Shown here: piece after piece, positions 24,630 to 35,319 of the stretch
How the letters are laid out: each line of letters starts with the position of its first letter
Numbering within the stretch: position 1 is the first letter of the stretch
Source of the DNA: Uloborus plumipes
Taxonomy: Eukaryota; Arthropoda; Arachnida; Araneae; Uloboridae
Length of the DNA: 64,000 nucleotides
Reading direction: 5' to 3'
Assembly (NCBI GenBank): GCA_038373865.1
Contig: JAXGGA010000084.1
Span: 62,001 to 126,000 of the forward strand
Made by a program: the position numbers and the translations under genes
The notes under the pieces: generated by a model
Databases searched by the model: none
Told to the model about the DNA's origin: nothing
Seen by the model: the letters and a program-made list of their open reading frames with translations, nothing else

Positions 24630-26346
24630 ATTAAAAAATGCCTAAGACTGACGATTCGCCCCTTTATCCTACAAAACTTCAACTTGGGTTAAAAACAGCA
24701 CGGGACAGCATAAGTAGATGAACAACTGAATCGAAATGCATAAAAAAAACAAAGAATTGCGCCTGAGCCTTTTCGGACAGAGTGTCCCAAATAAGCCAGA
24801 TTTAAATGTGCGAAGCAGCATATGTATCATCGTAACTAAAAAATGAATGGTACTATTTTGATAAAAATTATTAAAATTGGGATGGCCTAGATGGATTATA
24901 ATTCTTTTCGCGGGACTTGAGAAATATCCAATGATCATATGCTGTACTGCTTTTACCAATAAAATCTCGCCTATTTGGGACACTGTCCGAAAAGGCTCAA
25001 GCACAATTCTTTGTTTTTTTTATGCATTCCGATTCAGTTGTTCACTACTTATGCTGTCACGTGCTGTTTTTGACCCAAGTTTAAGTTTTGTAGGATTAAG
25101 GGGTTACAGTACCTCAAAAATGACCAAAAGCCCAAAAAAATTTTTATTGCTTATTTCAAAAGTAATAGTTGTTTAAAACACTCAGAAAAAAATAGCATTG
25201 TTCTAGCTAAATTATTTTAAAAGTTATGAGTGACTTTAGGGCATGCATGCTATGTGTTCTAATGGAAAAGCCAAACTTTAAAGTGCTTTTTCTCGGTGAT
25301 CAGTTTTTAGTGTTTCTATGTTACTGGAAATGCTAAGGAATTTTTTCTATTAAAGATATAACTTTAAAGCAATATTTTTTGCACTCAGGATAATATATTT
25401 AACAAAACTGTGCATTGAATAAGCGTTTTATAAATTACAAAAATTTTTAGAGTTTGTTAAACCTCGAAGAATAAAATTTTCTGAGAATTTTTTACATAAA
25501 AGGTCACAAAATATTTTTTAGTCAAAATATAAGAAAATGAATGCACAGATTTATTAAGGTAATCCTTGTGATCATTTCGCAAAACGAAATTTTGAAATTA
25601 GTGCAGAAACAAAAAAGCCTTAGGGTTTTAAAAAAATTGAAATTTTCTTACATTTTTCAAATTTTCAAAAAAAGTTTTCAAAATTTTTAATGTTTGAAAA
25701 TAAATTATTGATTGTTAAACAAGTGCAGAAACAAATATTTCAAAGAATTAACTTTTTCACTTAAATTAAAGAAATTTGTTAGAAAGGTACTGTAACCCCT
25801 TAAGGGGCGAATCGTCAGTCTGAGCCGTTTTTTCAATTCCTTCGTCCTTAAGAAATATCATTTTTCTTGGACTTTTTGATCGATACGCATGTCTAAATTT
25901 TCTCTCCACAAAGTAAAAAACAATGTACTACCATACTAGAGCCGATTTAAAAGACAAAAAATTAATAAAGTAGGTTCATTTTCAAATTTCGGCTTCCAAA
26001 CTTTCTCATCTTCTTTACACGAGAACTAAAGAGCTTTTGAGATTTTGATTATTTATTCAGCAATCTCTGCACTTTATAAATGAATAATACAGTCCCGCAT
26101 TTCCTCCACCAATCACATTTCAAGGGATATTTGCATAAAATCTGACTATTGTCTAAACTTTTGCAACAATGTAAAAAAATGTATTTTGTAATATCCAAAA
26201 TTTGATTCCAGTTATAGTTATAAGAACTCCAGACACATATTTGGGACCATATTGTGTACCTGCAGTAGAAATTTGAAAGCATTTCGTTGAATAGTTTTCT
26301 TTTTATTCACATATTTGCATTTTGTCTAAACTTTTGCATCGCAGTG
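24630..26346. mobile_element. Foldback element FB1, second copy, left end truncated (third level)
   Basis: From about 24645 the sequence follows the inner left arm of the element at 7065-8591. From about 24985 to 26346 it follows the whole right arm, ending in CTTTTGCATCGCAGTG then TA. The outer ~500 bp of the left arm, including that terminal repeat, are missing, so it could no longer transpose by itself. The arm is interrupted by the TTAA-flanked MITE at 25100-25799. The 77-codon frame at 26049-26282 is the same non-functional repeat frame seen in copy one. Confidence 0.8.
25100..25799. mobile_element. TTAA-flanked MITE, piggyBac-like (fourth level)
   Basis: Ends are GGGGTTACAGTACC and GGTACTGTAACCCC, perfect inverted repeats, with TTAA on both sides (25096-25099 and 25800-25803). 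The uninterrupted sequence (ATTAAGGGGCGAA) is preserved in the sister foldback copy near 8046, which proves the insertion and its exact boundaries. TTAA duplication is the mark of piggyBac-type transposition. The 700-bp interior is very AT-rich and non-coding. Confidence 0.88.
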
Positions 26347-27008
26347 TATAAACTATAAAAAAGGACTGCACTGGGCATCAGTAGATCTCAATTAATAGTT
26401 TAAATGATAATGTCAAAAATTTTGTCATAACAAGAAATATTTTTGAAAAACCACGAATATTACAATACAGGAAAAAATTTTTGAAAATGGCTTGTACATT
26501 TTTTTTTGTTTGTTAACCTTTGGAGCTACTTATTTTTTGACAGGAATCAACTATATGTTTAGGAACTTAGATAAAATATTGCTTGATAGGTGCCGCTGCA
26601 TACTGTGAAAATATTTTACCATTTCACTTTGCCCCGCTATCTCACTTTGCTCCACATTCCCCTACATTTTTGCTAATAAATTAAGCTAATTTTCTAAACT
26701 GCTACGTTTAAAAAAAGTTCCTAAACAAGTGTGTTTATCATATCGTGATAAGCTCATTAGTAAAATTGAGCTACATAATCAAGCTGCGTTGAATTTGTGA
26801 ATTATTCGCTACATTAAATCTGTACTATTTTGAAACTGGGAAACATTCTAGCGGAACAATATACACCTAGCGTTATTTTAGACGGGCGACAATTTAGACC
26901 GGTGACATTTTGGACCGGCGACATTTTGGGCAGGCGACATTTTGGCCGGTGACATTTTTGACCGGCGACATTTTGGCCCGCGACATTTTGACCCCAAACC
27001 ATTATTTT

Positions 27009-28699
27009 ATCTTAATAGTGAAAGTTTCTTTGCATCCTCGATAAGGTTTAGTTTTAATTTATATTTAAAAAAAAAGTTTTTATGTTTTATTATGTTGAAA
27101 CTTGGGGGCCCCTTCAAACTTTGGGCCAGTGTCAACAGGAGTACCCTTCCGCCCTACTGTTTATTCCCCTGAGAATAGCTGCAGTTACTTGTCAAAATGA
27201 AACGTAAAATAATATTTCTAGCTTGTTCAGCAAATGTAAAAGAGAAAAATCAAACAAGAGTTTAAAGCTGTTGCAATTCCTGGGCAAGCTAGTAATTAAT
27301 TTTTCCCATTTTATTTGAGTTAAAAATGCAGCTCTCTAATTCCTTTTGACTCCCCTTCCCTCCCACTATTGTCTCTACATTAATGTGTTATTGGTCGCGA
27401 AATATAATAAAATTCCTTCTGGCCAAAATAGGAAGGTTCTTTGGAATTACCGAAATACGTACTCTGCAGTTGCTTAACTGGGGAATCACAAATAGATTGA
27501 AAATGATTTGCCTGAGTCCCTGTCGTAAGCCATTACAGTTGAGTCCATTTTTCAATCCTTACTTTTTTCGTAGATTTTGATAAACAAGTACTAAGATTAA
27601 ATTAAAAATTTTAAAAACCCTCGAACCTGATTGCCGACTTCATATTAAAAACGAACAGCACTGGTCAGAATGCATTTTAAAGCAGTATAACGAGGGAAAA
27701 TTGAAAATCCTTTTAAAATCCTTATATTAAAACCAATTACAAGTATTTCAAATGCTAACAAATCACAGATTGGCAACAGATAAACATTATTTCTCTTTCT
27801 TTTGATACTGTTGTTTTAAATTTTCAAGCATGTTTTTAAAGCCAAAAAATGCGTAAAATGTTTTAGAAGTTTTTAATTAATATCTTCGTTAATGAATGTC
27901 ATATGAAGAAGGGACCCAGGTAAGAACACTCTCGACTAACCTTTGGACAAAAAAAAAAGTTCAAAATCGGTTCATCCGTTTGAGCGTTAGAGTGTCACAG
28001 TCAAGTAAAACTTATAAGCCCCCTTCCTTGTTGCGTCGATGGTTAAAAATGGTCTTTTGTAGAAACGTACATCACACTCATATGCTTCCAGATTTTTGTA
28101 ACTGAAGAAAATATTTCGCCACACGTTCAACACGTCAAACTTACAACCCCTTCCTTATTGCGTCGGGAGTTAAGACAATAGTTATTAAAAATTTCTTCCC
28201 CCACCCCCTCCTCACTTCTCTTGAACTAAACTGAATTGGCTTCTTAAGGAGACTCATGTGATGTGGATACATGGGGGTCTGTGCATTTTTTTCCCTCCCA
28301 GGGCCCTACAAGACCTAGAGTCGTCACCGGCATGTTGAGGCGTAGCGAGAAATTTTAATGGGTTAAAGGAAATTTCTTGCTGCAAAGTTGGTAGATACAA
28401 CTGATCGTATTCGATATCCGAAGTGTGTGAGAATCAGGCTGGTCGCTACTACGTCTGGATTCTAGATCATACGCTGCATAGATTTTTTGGTAGCAGTGCT
28501 GCAAATCACGGAAAGTTGGAGCGGGACGTTTCATTTTTATTTATGGTTGATTCTCTGTAAACTTGTCATTTTCCATACAGAATCTGTGTTCTGATGTTTT
28601 TTTGAAATGTTCGCATAGTTAAAATACTATTGCTCTGGAAATGAATCTTTTACTTTGGTTTGAAAGAGAGCCAATTAAAGTTTGTGTTTTTTTTATAAA
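27009..28699. other. Intergenic DNA with fragments of unidentified repeats
   Basis: The phrase TTCAAAATCGGTTCATCCGT near 27960 is of a kind often seen in arthropod dispersed repeats. The phrase CCCCTTCCTTRTTGCGTCG occurs twice (about 28020 and 28147), so part of this stretch is a decayed duplication. No gene is seen. Confidence 0.35.
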
Positions 28700-29330
28700 T
28701 CATGACAGGGGGTAAGTGCCCTGCCTATAGTATAACAAGGCAGGGGACTGTGTATTTTCACTTAATTATGTAATATTTTCAAAATTATTGGAACATAATT
28801 TGTCACGAAACTATCCATACATGTAGACACAAATCGTGGACATAATAAATAATATGTCTCATAATTAAACTAATTAACATTAATAAAATCACTGCCCAGA
28901 GGACTGTTTTCGCAACGACTAAGATGCATACTTTCATCACAAATGTGGCTCTGAAGCTAAACAAAGTGGCGTTTCAACACCGTTCTCAGCTGTTTCGACA
29001 AAGTCACACTGATTACGTTAATTTTCATGCAAACAACATTTGCAAGCGTAATAGATTTTTTCTGTTGCAGCTTTGAATTTGTGGCAGGGGACTGTTTGAG
29101 AAAACTCCGAACAGAACTTACACGACAATATTAAGTTTTAGAAATACGTAATTAGACCGTATTTCGTTTAAAAAAATATTGTTGCACTATTCTATTTTTA
29201 GATATTGATTGCCAAATTTATGTACTGTTAAGAGGTTTTTAGAAATATTACCTTTCAGTGTTTTACTATACGACTGGGACAGCCATTGGACTGTGTTTTT
29301 AGGACTTTAGACTAATCTCCAGATAAAAAA
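28700..29330. repeat. Possible diverged array marked by GGACTGT words
   Basis: CAGGGGACTGTGT (about 28742), AGAGGACTGTTTT (28900), CAGGGGACTGTTT (29086) and TTGGACTGTGTTTT (29287) recur roughly every 160-200 bp with poor similarity between them. This may be a very old tandem repeat or coincidence. Confidence 0.3.
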
Positions 29331-30144
29331 AATAATAAATTGTTATTTCTTCAAATATAGTTGGCCTACAAAGTATTAATGCTTTACTTGAATTAAGAGA
29401 GATAACTACTTTATTTTACATTATTATTTTTAAAGCACTCATCCGGACAGCCAATTACGAGTTTATAGGGAATCGCCCTTATTTACTTTCTACGTGGGCG
29501 GGCTCTACTCGGGATCTACCTTGAGAATAAAAGTTTTGTTTAGTAAAGCGTATGTCTGGAAGTCCCGATTAGATCTCTCGGTACGCAGTACGAGAAATTA
29601 ATCAATCGCCAAAAAAGTTTTAAATCACTCGTTACAGGAAAAGCCTAAGAGCAAAAGCAAGAATTTTATTTTTTTGTGTTCAAGAAAACAAATGGCAAAG
29701 CCTTTTTCTCATCAATAATTTTTTTCATCCTATTTGATTTTTTTTTCGCTCGTGCAGACGATATTAATAAATCCAATTTAAAATGGATATTTCCAAATTA
29801 AAAAATGCTCGTATCTTTTTTCTGGGTGAAATTAGCGCTTAAAAGTTTTCGAAACCTTCAGAAGAAAACCCTCCCTAAAATGTATTTTTTGCGAGCTTTC
29901 CAATGAGACAAAATTCGGAAAGATCTGGTTGTTAGTTCGGACAGAAAGAGCTATTTCAAGTCATTTTCGAGTCCTTTCACATTGAAATTCGAACGGTTCT
30001 TCATTTTTTTGGCGTTCGGAAACCTACCCTTCCCGGGTGGCCAAGTACACCCCTGCTAAATTTAGTCCAGATCCGATGTTAACTGTGGATTTGTATAGGG
30101 ACACGCACAGAATTCTCTGTTTTATTTATATTCATTTATGTTTT
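29331..30144. other. Intergenic DNA with a short complex island
   Basis: About 29460-29640 is less AT-rich and contains GAAATTAATCAATCG, a compound homeodomain-like word. The rest is AT-rich without recognisable features. Confidence 0.3.
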
Positions 30145-32362
30145 ATAGTCTGTGGAGTTAGCGACAAAAACAGCCGAAATATTTCACTTCCGGATACCAG
30201 TGTGAAATTTGGTACAGAGCTTATGTACATATATAAGAACAAAAAACCGCCGGGAGACACTTGATCAGGGGTACTGAACTCCCGTGATGACGTCATCAAG
30301 ATGGCCGCTTTTACAGGTAAGTACGTTCGTTAATTGCTTAAAACTCCATCATAGATTGAACTATTGCAAAACTCAAATGTATCATCTGAAATAATGATCA
30401 TTTATAAAGATGTAATTTTTCTTTCTAAGGTCAAGGGCCCACCTGTGATGACGTCATCAAAATGGCCGCTTTTACAGGTAAATACGTTTGTTTAACTCCC
30501 CTAAAACTCCATCATAGATTTAAATATTTCAAAACTCAACTATATCATCTGAAAGCGCATTAAAAGATCTATTTAGAAAGATTTAATTTTTCTTTTTGAG
30601 GTCAAGGGCCCACCTGTGATGACGTCATCAAAATGGCCTCTTTTACAGGTAAATGCACTCATGTAACTGTTTAAAACTCCATCATAGATTTAAATATTGC
30701 AAAACTGAAATATATCATCTGAAAGCGCTTTAAAAGAGCTATTTTATAGTGCTTGGTTTTATTTTCTAAGACAAATAGTTGAAAAGTTATAACAATTTTA
30801 AATTGAAAATGTATAACAAACGTATTTACTTGTAAAAGCGGCCATTTTGATGACGGCATCACAGGTTTTTCCTTGACCTTAGAAAGAAAAATTAAATCTT
30901 TATAAATAGCTCTTTTAAAGAGCTTTCAGATGATATATTTGAGTTTTGCAATATTTGAACCTATGATGGAGTTTTAGGGGGAGTTAAACAAACGTATTTA
31001 CCTGTAAAAGCGGCCATTTTGATGACGTCATCACAGGTGGGCCCTTGACCTTAGAAAGAAAAATTAAATCTTTCTAAATAGCACTTTTAAAGAGCTTTCA
31101 GGTAATATAGTTGAGTTTTGAAATATTTAAATCTATGATGGAGTTTTAGGGGGAGTTAAATAAACGTATTTACCTGTAAAAGCGGCCATTTTGATGACGT
31201 CATTATAGGTGGGACCTTGACCTCAGAAAGAAAAATTAAAAATTTCTAAATAGCTATTTTAAAGAGCTTTCAGGTGATGTATTTGAGTTTTGCAATATAT
31301 CAATCTATGATGGAGTTTTAAGCAGTTAAACGAACGTATTTACCTGTAAAAGCGGCCATTTTGATGACGTCATCACAGGTGGACCCTTGACCTCAGTAAG
31401 AAAAATTAAATATTTTCTAAATAGATCTTTTAAAGCGCTTTCAGATGATATAGTTGAATTTTGAAATATTTAAATCTATGATGGGGTTTTAGGGGAGTTA
31501 AACAAACGTATTTACATGTAAAATCGGCCATTTTGATGACGTCATTACAGGTGGGAACTTAACCTCAGAAAGAAAAATTAAATCTTTCTAAATAGCTCTT
31601 TTAAAGAGCTTTCAGATGATATAGTTGAGTTTTGAAATATTTAAATCTATGATGGAGTTTTAAGGGGAGTTAATAAACCTATTTACCTGTAAAAGCGGCC
31701 ATTTTGATGACGTCATTACAAGTGGGACCTTGACCTCAGAAAGGAAAATTAAACTTTTCTAAATAGCTTTTTTAAAGAGCTTTCAGATGATATATTTGAG
31801 TTTTGCAATATATCAATCTATGATGGAGTTTTAAGCAGTTAAACGAACGTATTTACCTGTAAAAGCGGCCATTTTGATGACGTCATCACAGGTGGGCCCT
31901 TGACCTTAGAACGAAAAATTAAATCTTTCTAAATAGCTCTTTTAAAGAGCTTTCAGATGATATATTTGAGTTTTGCAATATTTCAATCTATGATGGAGTT
32001 TTAGGGGGAGTTAAACAAACGTATTTACCTGTAAAAGCGGCCATTTTGATGACGTCATTACAGGTGAGACCTTGACCTCAGAAAGAAAAATTAAATATTT
32101 CTAAATAGCTCTTTAAAAGAGCTTTCAGATGATACATTTGAGTTTTGCAATATTTGAATCTATGATGGATTTTTAAGCAGTTAAACGAACGTCTTTACCT
32201 GTAAAAGCGGCCATTTTGATGAGGTCATCACAGAATGACCTTGACCTCTAATCAAGTGTCTCCCGGCGTTTTTTTTGTCCTCCTATGTGAATATAAGCCC
32301 CACATAAAATTTCAGACTGGTATCCGGAAATGAAATATTTTTGCACTAACTCCACGGACTAT
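30145..32362. mobile_element. Foldback element FB2: inverted tandem arrays of ~170-bp CRE-bearing units
   Basis: About 150 bp at each end are inverted copies, from ATAGTCTGTGGAGTTAG on the left to CTAACTCCACGGACTAT on the right, both including a TCCGGATACCAG-like word and CCGGGAGACACTTGAT. Between them lie twelve units of 161-173 bp, three in plus orientation then nine inverted, meeting near 30740-30810. Each unit has a TGATGACGTCATCA palindrome beside AAAATGGCCGCTTTTACAGG. TGACGTCA is perfect at 30288, 30449, 30620, 31023, 31195, 31365, 31537, 31708, 31878 and 32050, and altered at 30850 and 32220. No protein is encoded. The design resembles Foldback-type elements; the family is unknown to me. 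Confidence 0.85.
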
Positions 32363-32543
32363 TACTGAATCTTTTGTCACAGATTTTTTTCACTAAAGAG
32401 GTATAAAGAAAAGTGTGTACCATCCAAATAAATATACTAAGTTTAAACTTGCTCAACATGATCTAAAATAGTACAATATTCGACTTAGACTTATTTACCT
32501 ACCCTTTTCTGTTATATAGAAAAATGTAGATAATCATATTATA

Positions 32544-33762
32544 CACTGAAGTGACAAAAGTCATGGGATAGCAATATGCAAATTTTCAGATGGCAGTAGC
32601 ATCGCATAGAACAGGTATAAATGCGCAGTGCTTTTACAGAGCTTTCATTTCTGTTCAAGTTATTCATGTGAAGAGGTTTTAACGTGATGATGACCGCACG
32701 ACGTGAAATTAACAGACTTTGAACGCGGAATGTTAGTTGGAGCTAGACGCATGGGTCATGCCATTTCGGAAATCGTTAGAGAATTCAACATTCCCAGATC
32801 CACTGTGTCAAGAGTGTGCCGAGAGTATGAAATTTCAGGCATAACATCCCACCATGGACAGCGCAGTGGTCGACCGCCTGCACTTAAAGATCGAGACCGG
32901 CGACGTCTGCAAAGAGTCGTAAATTCTAACAGACAAGCAACACTGCGTCAAATCACCGTAGAAATCAATGTGGGACGTACAATGGACGTGTCTGCTAGAA
33001 CTGTGCGGAGAAATTTGGATTTCTTGGGCTATTCCAGCAGAAGACCGACTCGAGTGCCTTTACTGACAGAACGACATCGCTTGCAGCGACTCTCGTGGGC
33101 ACGTGAGCATATCGGTTGGTCCCTAGATGAATGGAAAACCGTGGCCTGGTCCGATGAGTCACGATTTCAGCTGGTAAGAGCCGATGGTAGGGTTCGAGTG
33201 TGGCGCAGACCCCACGAAGCCATGGACCCAAACTGTCAGCAAGGCACTGTTCAAGCTGGTGGTGGCTCCGTAATGGTGTGGGCTGTTTTTTCATGGCATG
33301 GACTTGGTCCTCTAGTGCGACTGGACCGAACATTGACTGGAAATGCTTATGTGCAGCTACTTGGAGATCACTTGCAGCCATTCATGGACTTCATGTACCC
33401 AAACAACGATGGGATTTTTATGGATGACAATGCGCCATGTCACCGGGCCACAACTGTTCGCAATTGGTTTGAAGAAAATTCTGGACAATTCCAACGAATG
33501 ATTTGGCCACCTAGATCGCCCGACATGAATCCCATTGAGCATTTATGGGACACCATCGAGAGGTCTGTTCGTGCCCAAAATCCTGCCCCATCAACGCTTT
33601 CACAATTATGGACGTCTATCGAGACAGCATGGCTCAATATTCCTGCAGAAGACTTCCAACGACTTGTTGAGTCCATGCCACGTCGAGTTGTTGCACTTCG
33701 CCGGGCAAAAGGAGGGCCGACACGATATTAAGAGGTATCCCATGACTTTTGTCACTTCAGTG
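32544..33762 (+). mobile_element. Intact Tc1/mariner element, DD36E type
   Basis: The first and last 26 bases are perfect inverted repeats (32544-32569 and 33737-33762, beginning CACTGAAGTGACAAAAGTCA), with TA duplicated outside (32542-32543, 33763-33764). One uninterrupted transposase frame fills the centre. Perfect ends and an unbroken frame point to recent arrival and possible activity (inference). At 1219 bp it has the usual size of a compact Tc1/mariner transposon. Confidence 0.95.
32703..33731 (+). CDS. Tc1/mariner transposase, DD36E
   Basis: This 342-aa protein would cut and paste its own element in the nucleus. Residues about 1-60 look like a helix-turn-helix (FERGMLVGARRMGHAISEIV...STVSRV), followed by a GRPP motif near 57-60 and a second DNA-binding region to about 130. 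The catalytic triad is visible: Asp in WSDESRF (near 149), Asp in MDDNAPCH (near 243), and Glu in NPIEHLW, with 36 residues between the last two. That spacing is DD36E, as published for the Incomer group of Tc1/mariner. The length is normal for the family. The start used is the first Met, which begins directly at the helix-turn-helix. No stop or frameshift interrupts it. Activity is not shown by sequence alone. Confidence 0.93.
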   Translation: MKLTDFERGMLVGARRMGHAISEIVREFNIPRSTVSRVCREYEISGITSHHGQRSGRPPALKDRDRRRLQRVVNSNRQATLRQITVEINVGRTMDVSARTVRRNLDFLGYSSRRPTRVPLLTERHRLQRLSWAREHIGWSLDEWKTVAWSDESRFQLVRADGRVRVWRRPHEAMDPNCQQGTVQAGGGSVMVWAVFSWHGLGPLVRLDRTLTGNAYVQLLGDHLQPFMDFMYPNNDGIFMDDNAPCHRATTVRNWFEENSGQFQRMIWPPRSPDMNPIEHLWDTIERSVRAQNPAPSTLSQLWTSIETAWLNIPAEDFQRLVESMPRRVVALRRAKGGPTRY

Positions 33763-33814
33763 TATATACATATATATATACAAGTATACTATATATATGG
33801 TTGTCATTAGGCTG

Positions 33815-34320
33815 GGCCATATGATGGTGTAAGGCGGATTAAGCAAAAGTGCTCCTATCATAGGGTTGTCGCGATTTTAAAATTTCAATAACGGAGTGAT
33901 TTTGCAGATTTTCTGCAGTTATCTTCTAGTTAATGAAGAAATTTAGCAGACAGCTGCACAATTTCTGCAGTTTTCTTACAGAATTTTTAAAAGCACATAA
34001 TTGTGCTAGGCACTTAATTTCTGAATTACAAAATAATTTTCTTGCGAAAATGTCGAGTTTTGAGCCGAAAAAACGTCATTTTCGAGATATTTATATCTGT
34101 TTTTGGATTTTCAAATAACTGCAGATTTTTGCAAATTACCTGCAGAAAAATGCAGTTCTACTCCACAACTGGAATTTCAAATAGCGACAACCCTATGGTT
34201 GGACCACTTGTGTTCAGCCATATGCCATCATGTTTGTTTGTCTACATTTTTATGTATAACTTATGAGGAAACTCGATGAGGGTAGATCAACCTAAGTCGG
34301 ATCTTAGGCTATAATAGGTG
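33815..34320. mobile_element. Dispersed repeat B, copy 1, with CATAGGGTTGTCGC MITE core
   Basis: The core 33859-34197 begins CATAGGGTTGTCGCGATTTT and ends AGCGACAACCCTATG, inverted repeats. It is bracketed by further inverted sequence (GGCCATATGATGG left, CAGCCATATGCCATC right). To the right follows AGGAAACTCGATGAGGGTA then CCTAAGTCGGATCTTA. A diverged copy is at about 62955-63600. The interior is rich in CTGCAG/TTTGCAG words and non-coding; the 60-74 codon ORFs here are repeat frames. Confidence 0.7.
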
Positions 34321-34630
34321 ATAAATATTTTTGCAGGTATCAAAAGACATGCATAAAATATTGCAGATTCAGATTTTTAGAAAACCTTGCTGGTACTACA
34401 GGCATATACCAACAGCCTGCTTACGTCTTTCAGATTCTGCAGTTTTACCATTGTTCTGTGTCACACTGGAAGATACGAGCATGATCCCGAAAAGTAAGGT
34501 CACCAAATTTTTAGAAACGCAAGAAATAATTTATTTTCTATAATTTATATATCATTGCATAGGTTGAACAATTATCTATTTTTTTCGGTCGATGCATTTT
34601 TGTAAACGCTGTGAGTTTTTGTATGCCCAT

Positions 34631-35019
34631 ACCGTACGCCAACAGAGTAGTGGTTAAGACGCTGGCCTCTTACGCCCAAAGGCGCCGGATCAAACCCGGC
34701 TCCAGTCGGTGGATTTTCAAGGTGCAGAAAATCGACAGTGTCCATGTCGAAAATGTGATTGTGTGGCATGTAAAAGATTCCTCGAGTACTCGCATGACAT
34801 GGAGTATCGCTTATTGAAAATGAAATTCCTGGTGCTGTTTCGTATCGAATACAGCTTAGGTACCTCCATCTTATGTGGAAACTGGGCGTTAAAATTCTCG
34901 TGGCAATAGCATTCCGTCCATAGTGCTGTCACATGAAAGAATGGGTGCCGGTCTCGGGGAATGCACTAAGTAATGGTTAATACCCAAACGGAGCCCCGTT
35001 TGAAACAAACAAACAAACA
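34631..35019 (+). mobile_element. tRNA-derived SINE with exact target duplication
   Basis: ATGCCCAT occurs directly on both sides (34623-34630 and 35020-35027). The head has an A-box-like AGTAGTGGTTAAGACGC and a B-box-like GGATCAAACCC near 34687-34697, the internal promoter of a tRNA-derived SINE. The body is about 250 bp and the tail is (CAAA)n ending at 35019. The exact duplication suggests a fairly recent insertion. Confidence 0.85.
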
Positions 35020-35108
35020 ATGCCCATTTCGCACCAGCTCGCTGCCATGTCTTGGAAACTTTGAATTTCATCTTTCACCTGCTTGTCGACTTCCGGTCAA
35101 ATTTTCTT

Positions 35109-35315
35109 TCAACTTTGGGAGCAAATGTAGTCAATGGGGGTCGAGCCCGAACTTTTGGGTCGGTGGTTGACAGTGTCCCTACCAAAGTCTGGCAGGAGAA
35201 CAATGGTTAGGCAGGCAACGTGCGGGCGAGCGTTGTCGCGGGAAATGCATACGTCCTTGTTCAACATTCCTCGATGAACCGAAATGAATTTTAAGCGGTT
35301 TAGCCCTTTTTGCAT
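35109..35315 (-). pseudogene. Mariner transposase fragment
   Basis: The minus-strand frame contains SRDNARPHVACLTIVLL and DFGRDTVNH, followed by a degraded SGSTPIDYICSQ. These match the second catalytic Asp block of mariner transposases (DNARPH) and the later proline-rich SPDLAPSDYH-like block. Only about 68 residues remain and the Tyr-Ser-Pro-Asp motif is mutated, so it is a dead remnant. It adjoins the foldback structure at 35320-36600 and may belong to it. Confidence 0.65.
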
Positions 35316-35319
35316 TCAA

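Larger units (their letters stand above)
24044..26662. mobile_element. TA-flanked element with GGGGAATGTGG ends (nested, second level)
   Basis: GGGGAATGTGGGGCGAAGTG at the left end matches the inverted right end (CACTTTGCTCCACATTCCCC), with TA outside both (24042-24043, 26663-26664). Further GGGGCAAAGTGAAA words lie near 24250 and, inverted, near 24570 and 26625. The left arm contains a degenerate AAATAAATGAA tract (about 24330-24560). There is no coding sequence of its own, and it is interrupted by the foldback copy at 24630-26346. Confidence 0.65.
22473..27000. mobile_element. 4.5-kb element with ends made of ~16-bp tandem repeats
   Basis: The left end (22473-22640) is a string of AAAATGTCGCGGGCC-like units. 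The right end (about 26880-27000) is the same string inverted (GGCGACATTTTGG units). The outermost bases also pair: GGTATGCGCTCAAAATG on the left against CATTTTGACCCCAAACC on the right. Flanks ATAATTTT (22465-22472) and ATTATTTT (27001-27008) could be an 8-bp target duplication with one mismatch. No transposase frame survives; the interior is AT-rich and holds three further nested elements. Class unknown; the duplication size would fit hAT, P or Merlin types. Confidence 0.7.

Noticed and set aside
26049..26282. 77-codon ORF conserved in three places (also 7129-7362 and 8294-8527)
   Set aside because: The conservation is that of the foldback DNA itself; there are no transposase motifs, and all bases appear to vary alike.
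34640..34720. A functional tRNA gene
   Set aside because: It lies at the head of a repeat with a CAAA tail and target duplication, which identifies a SINE.
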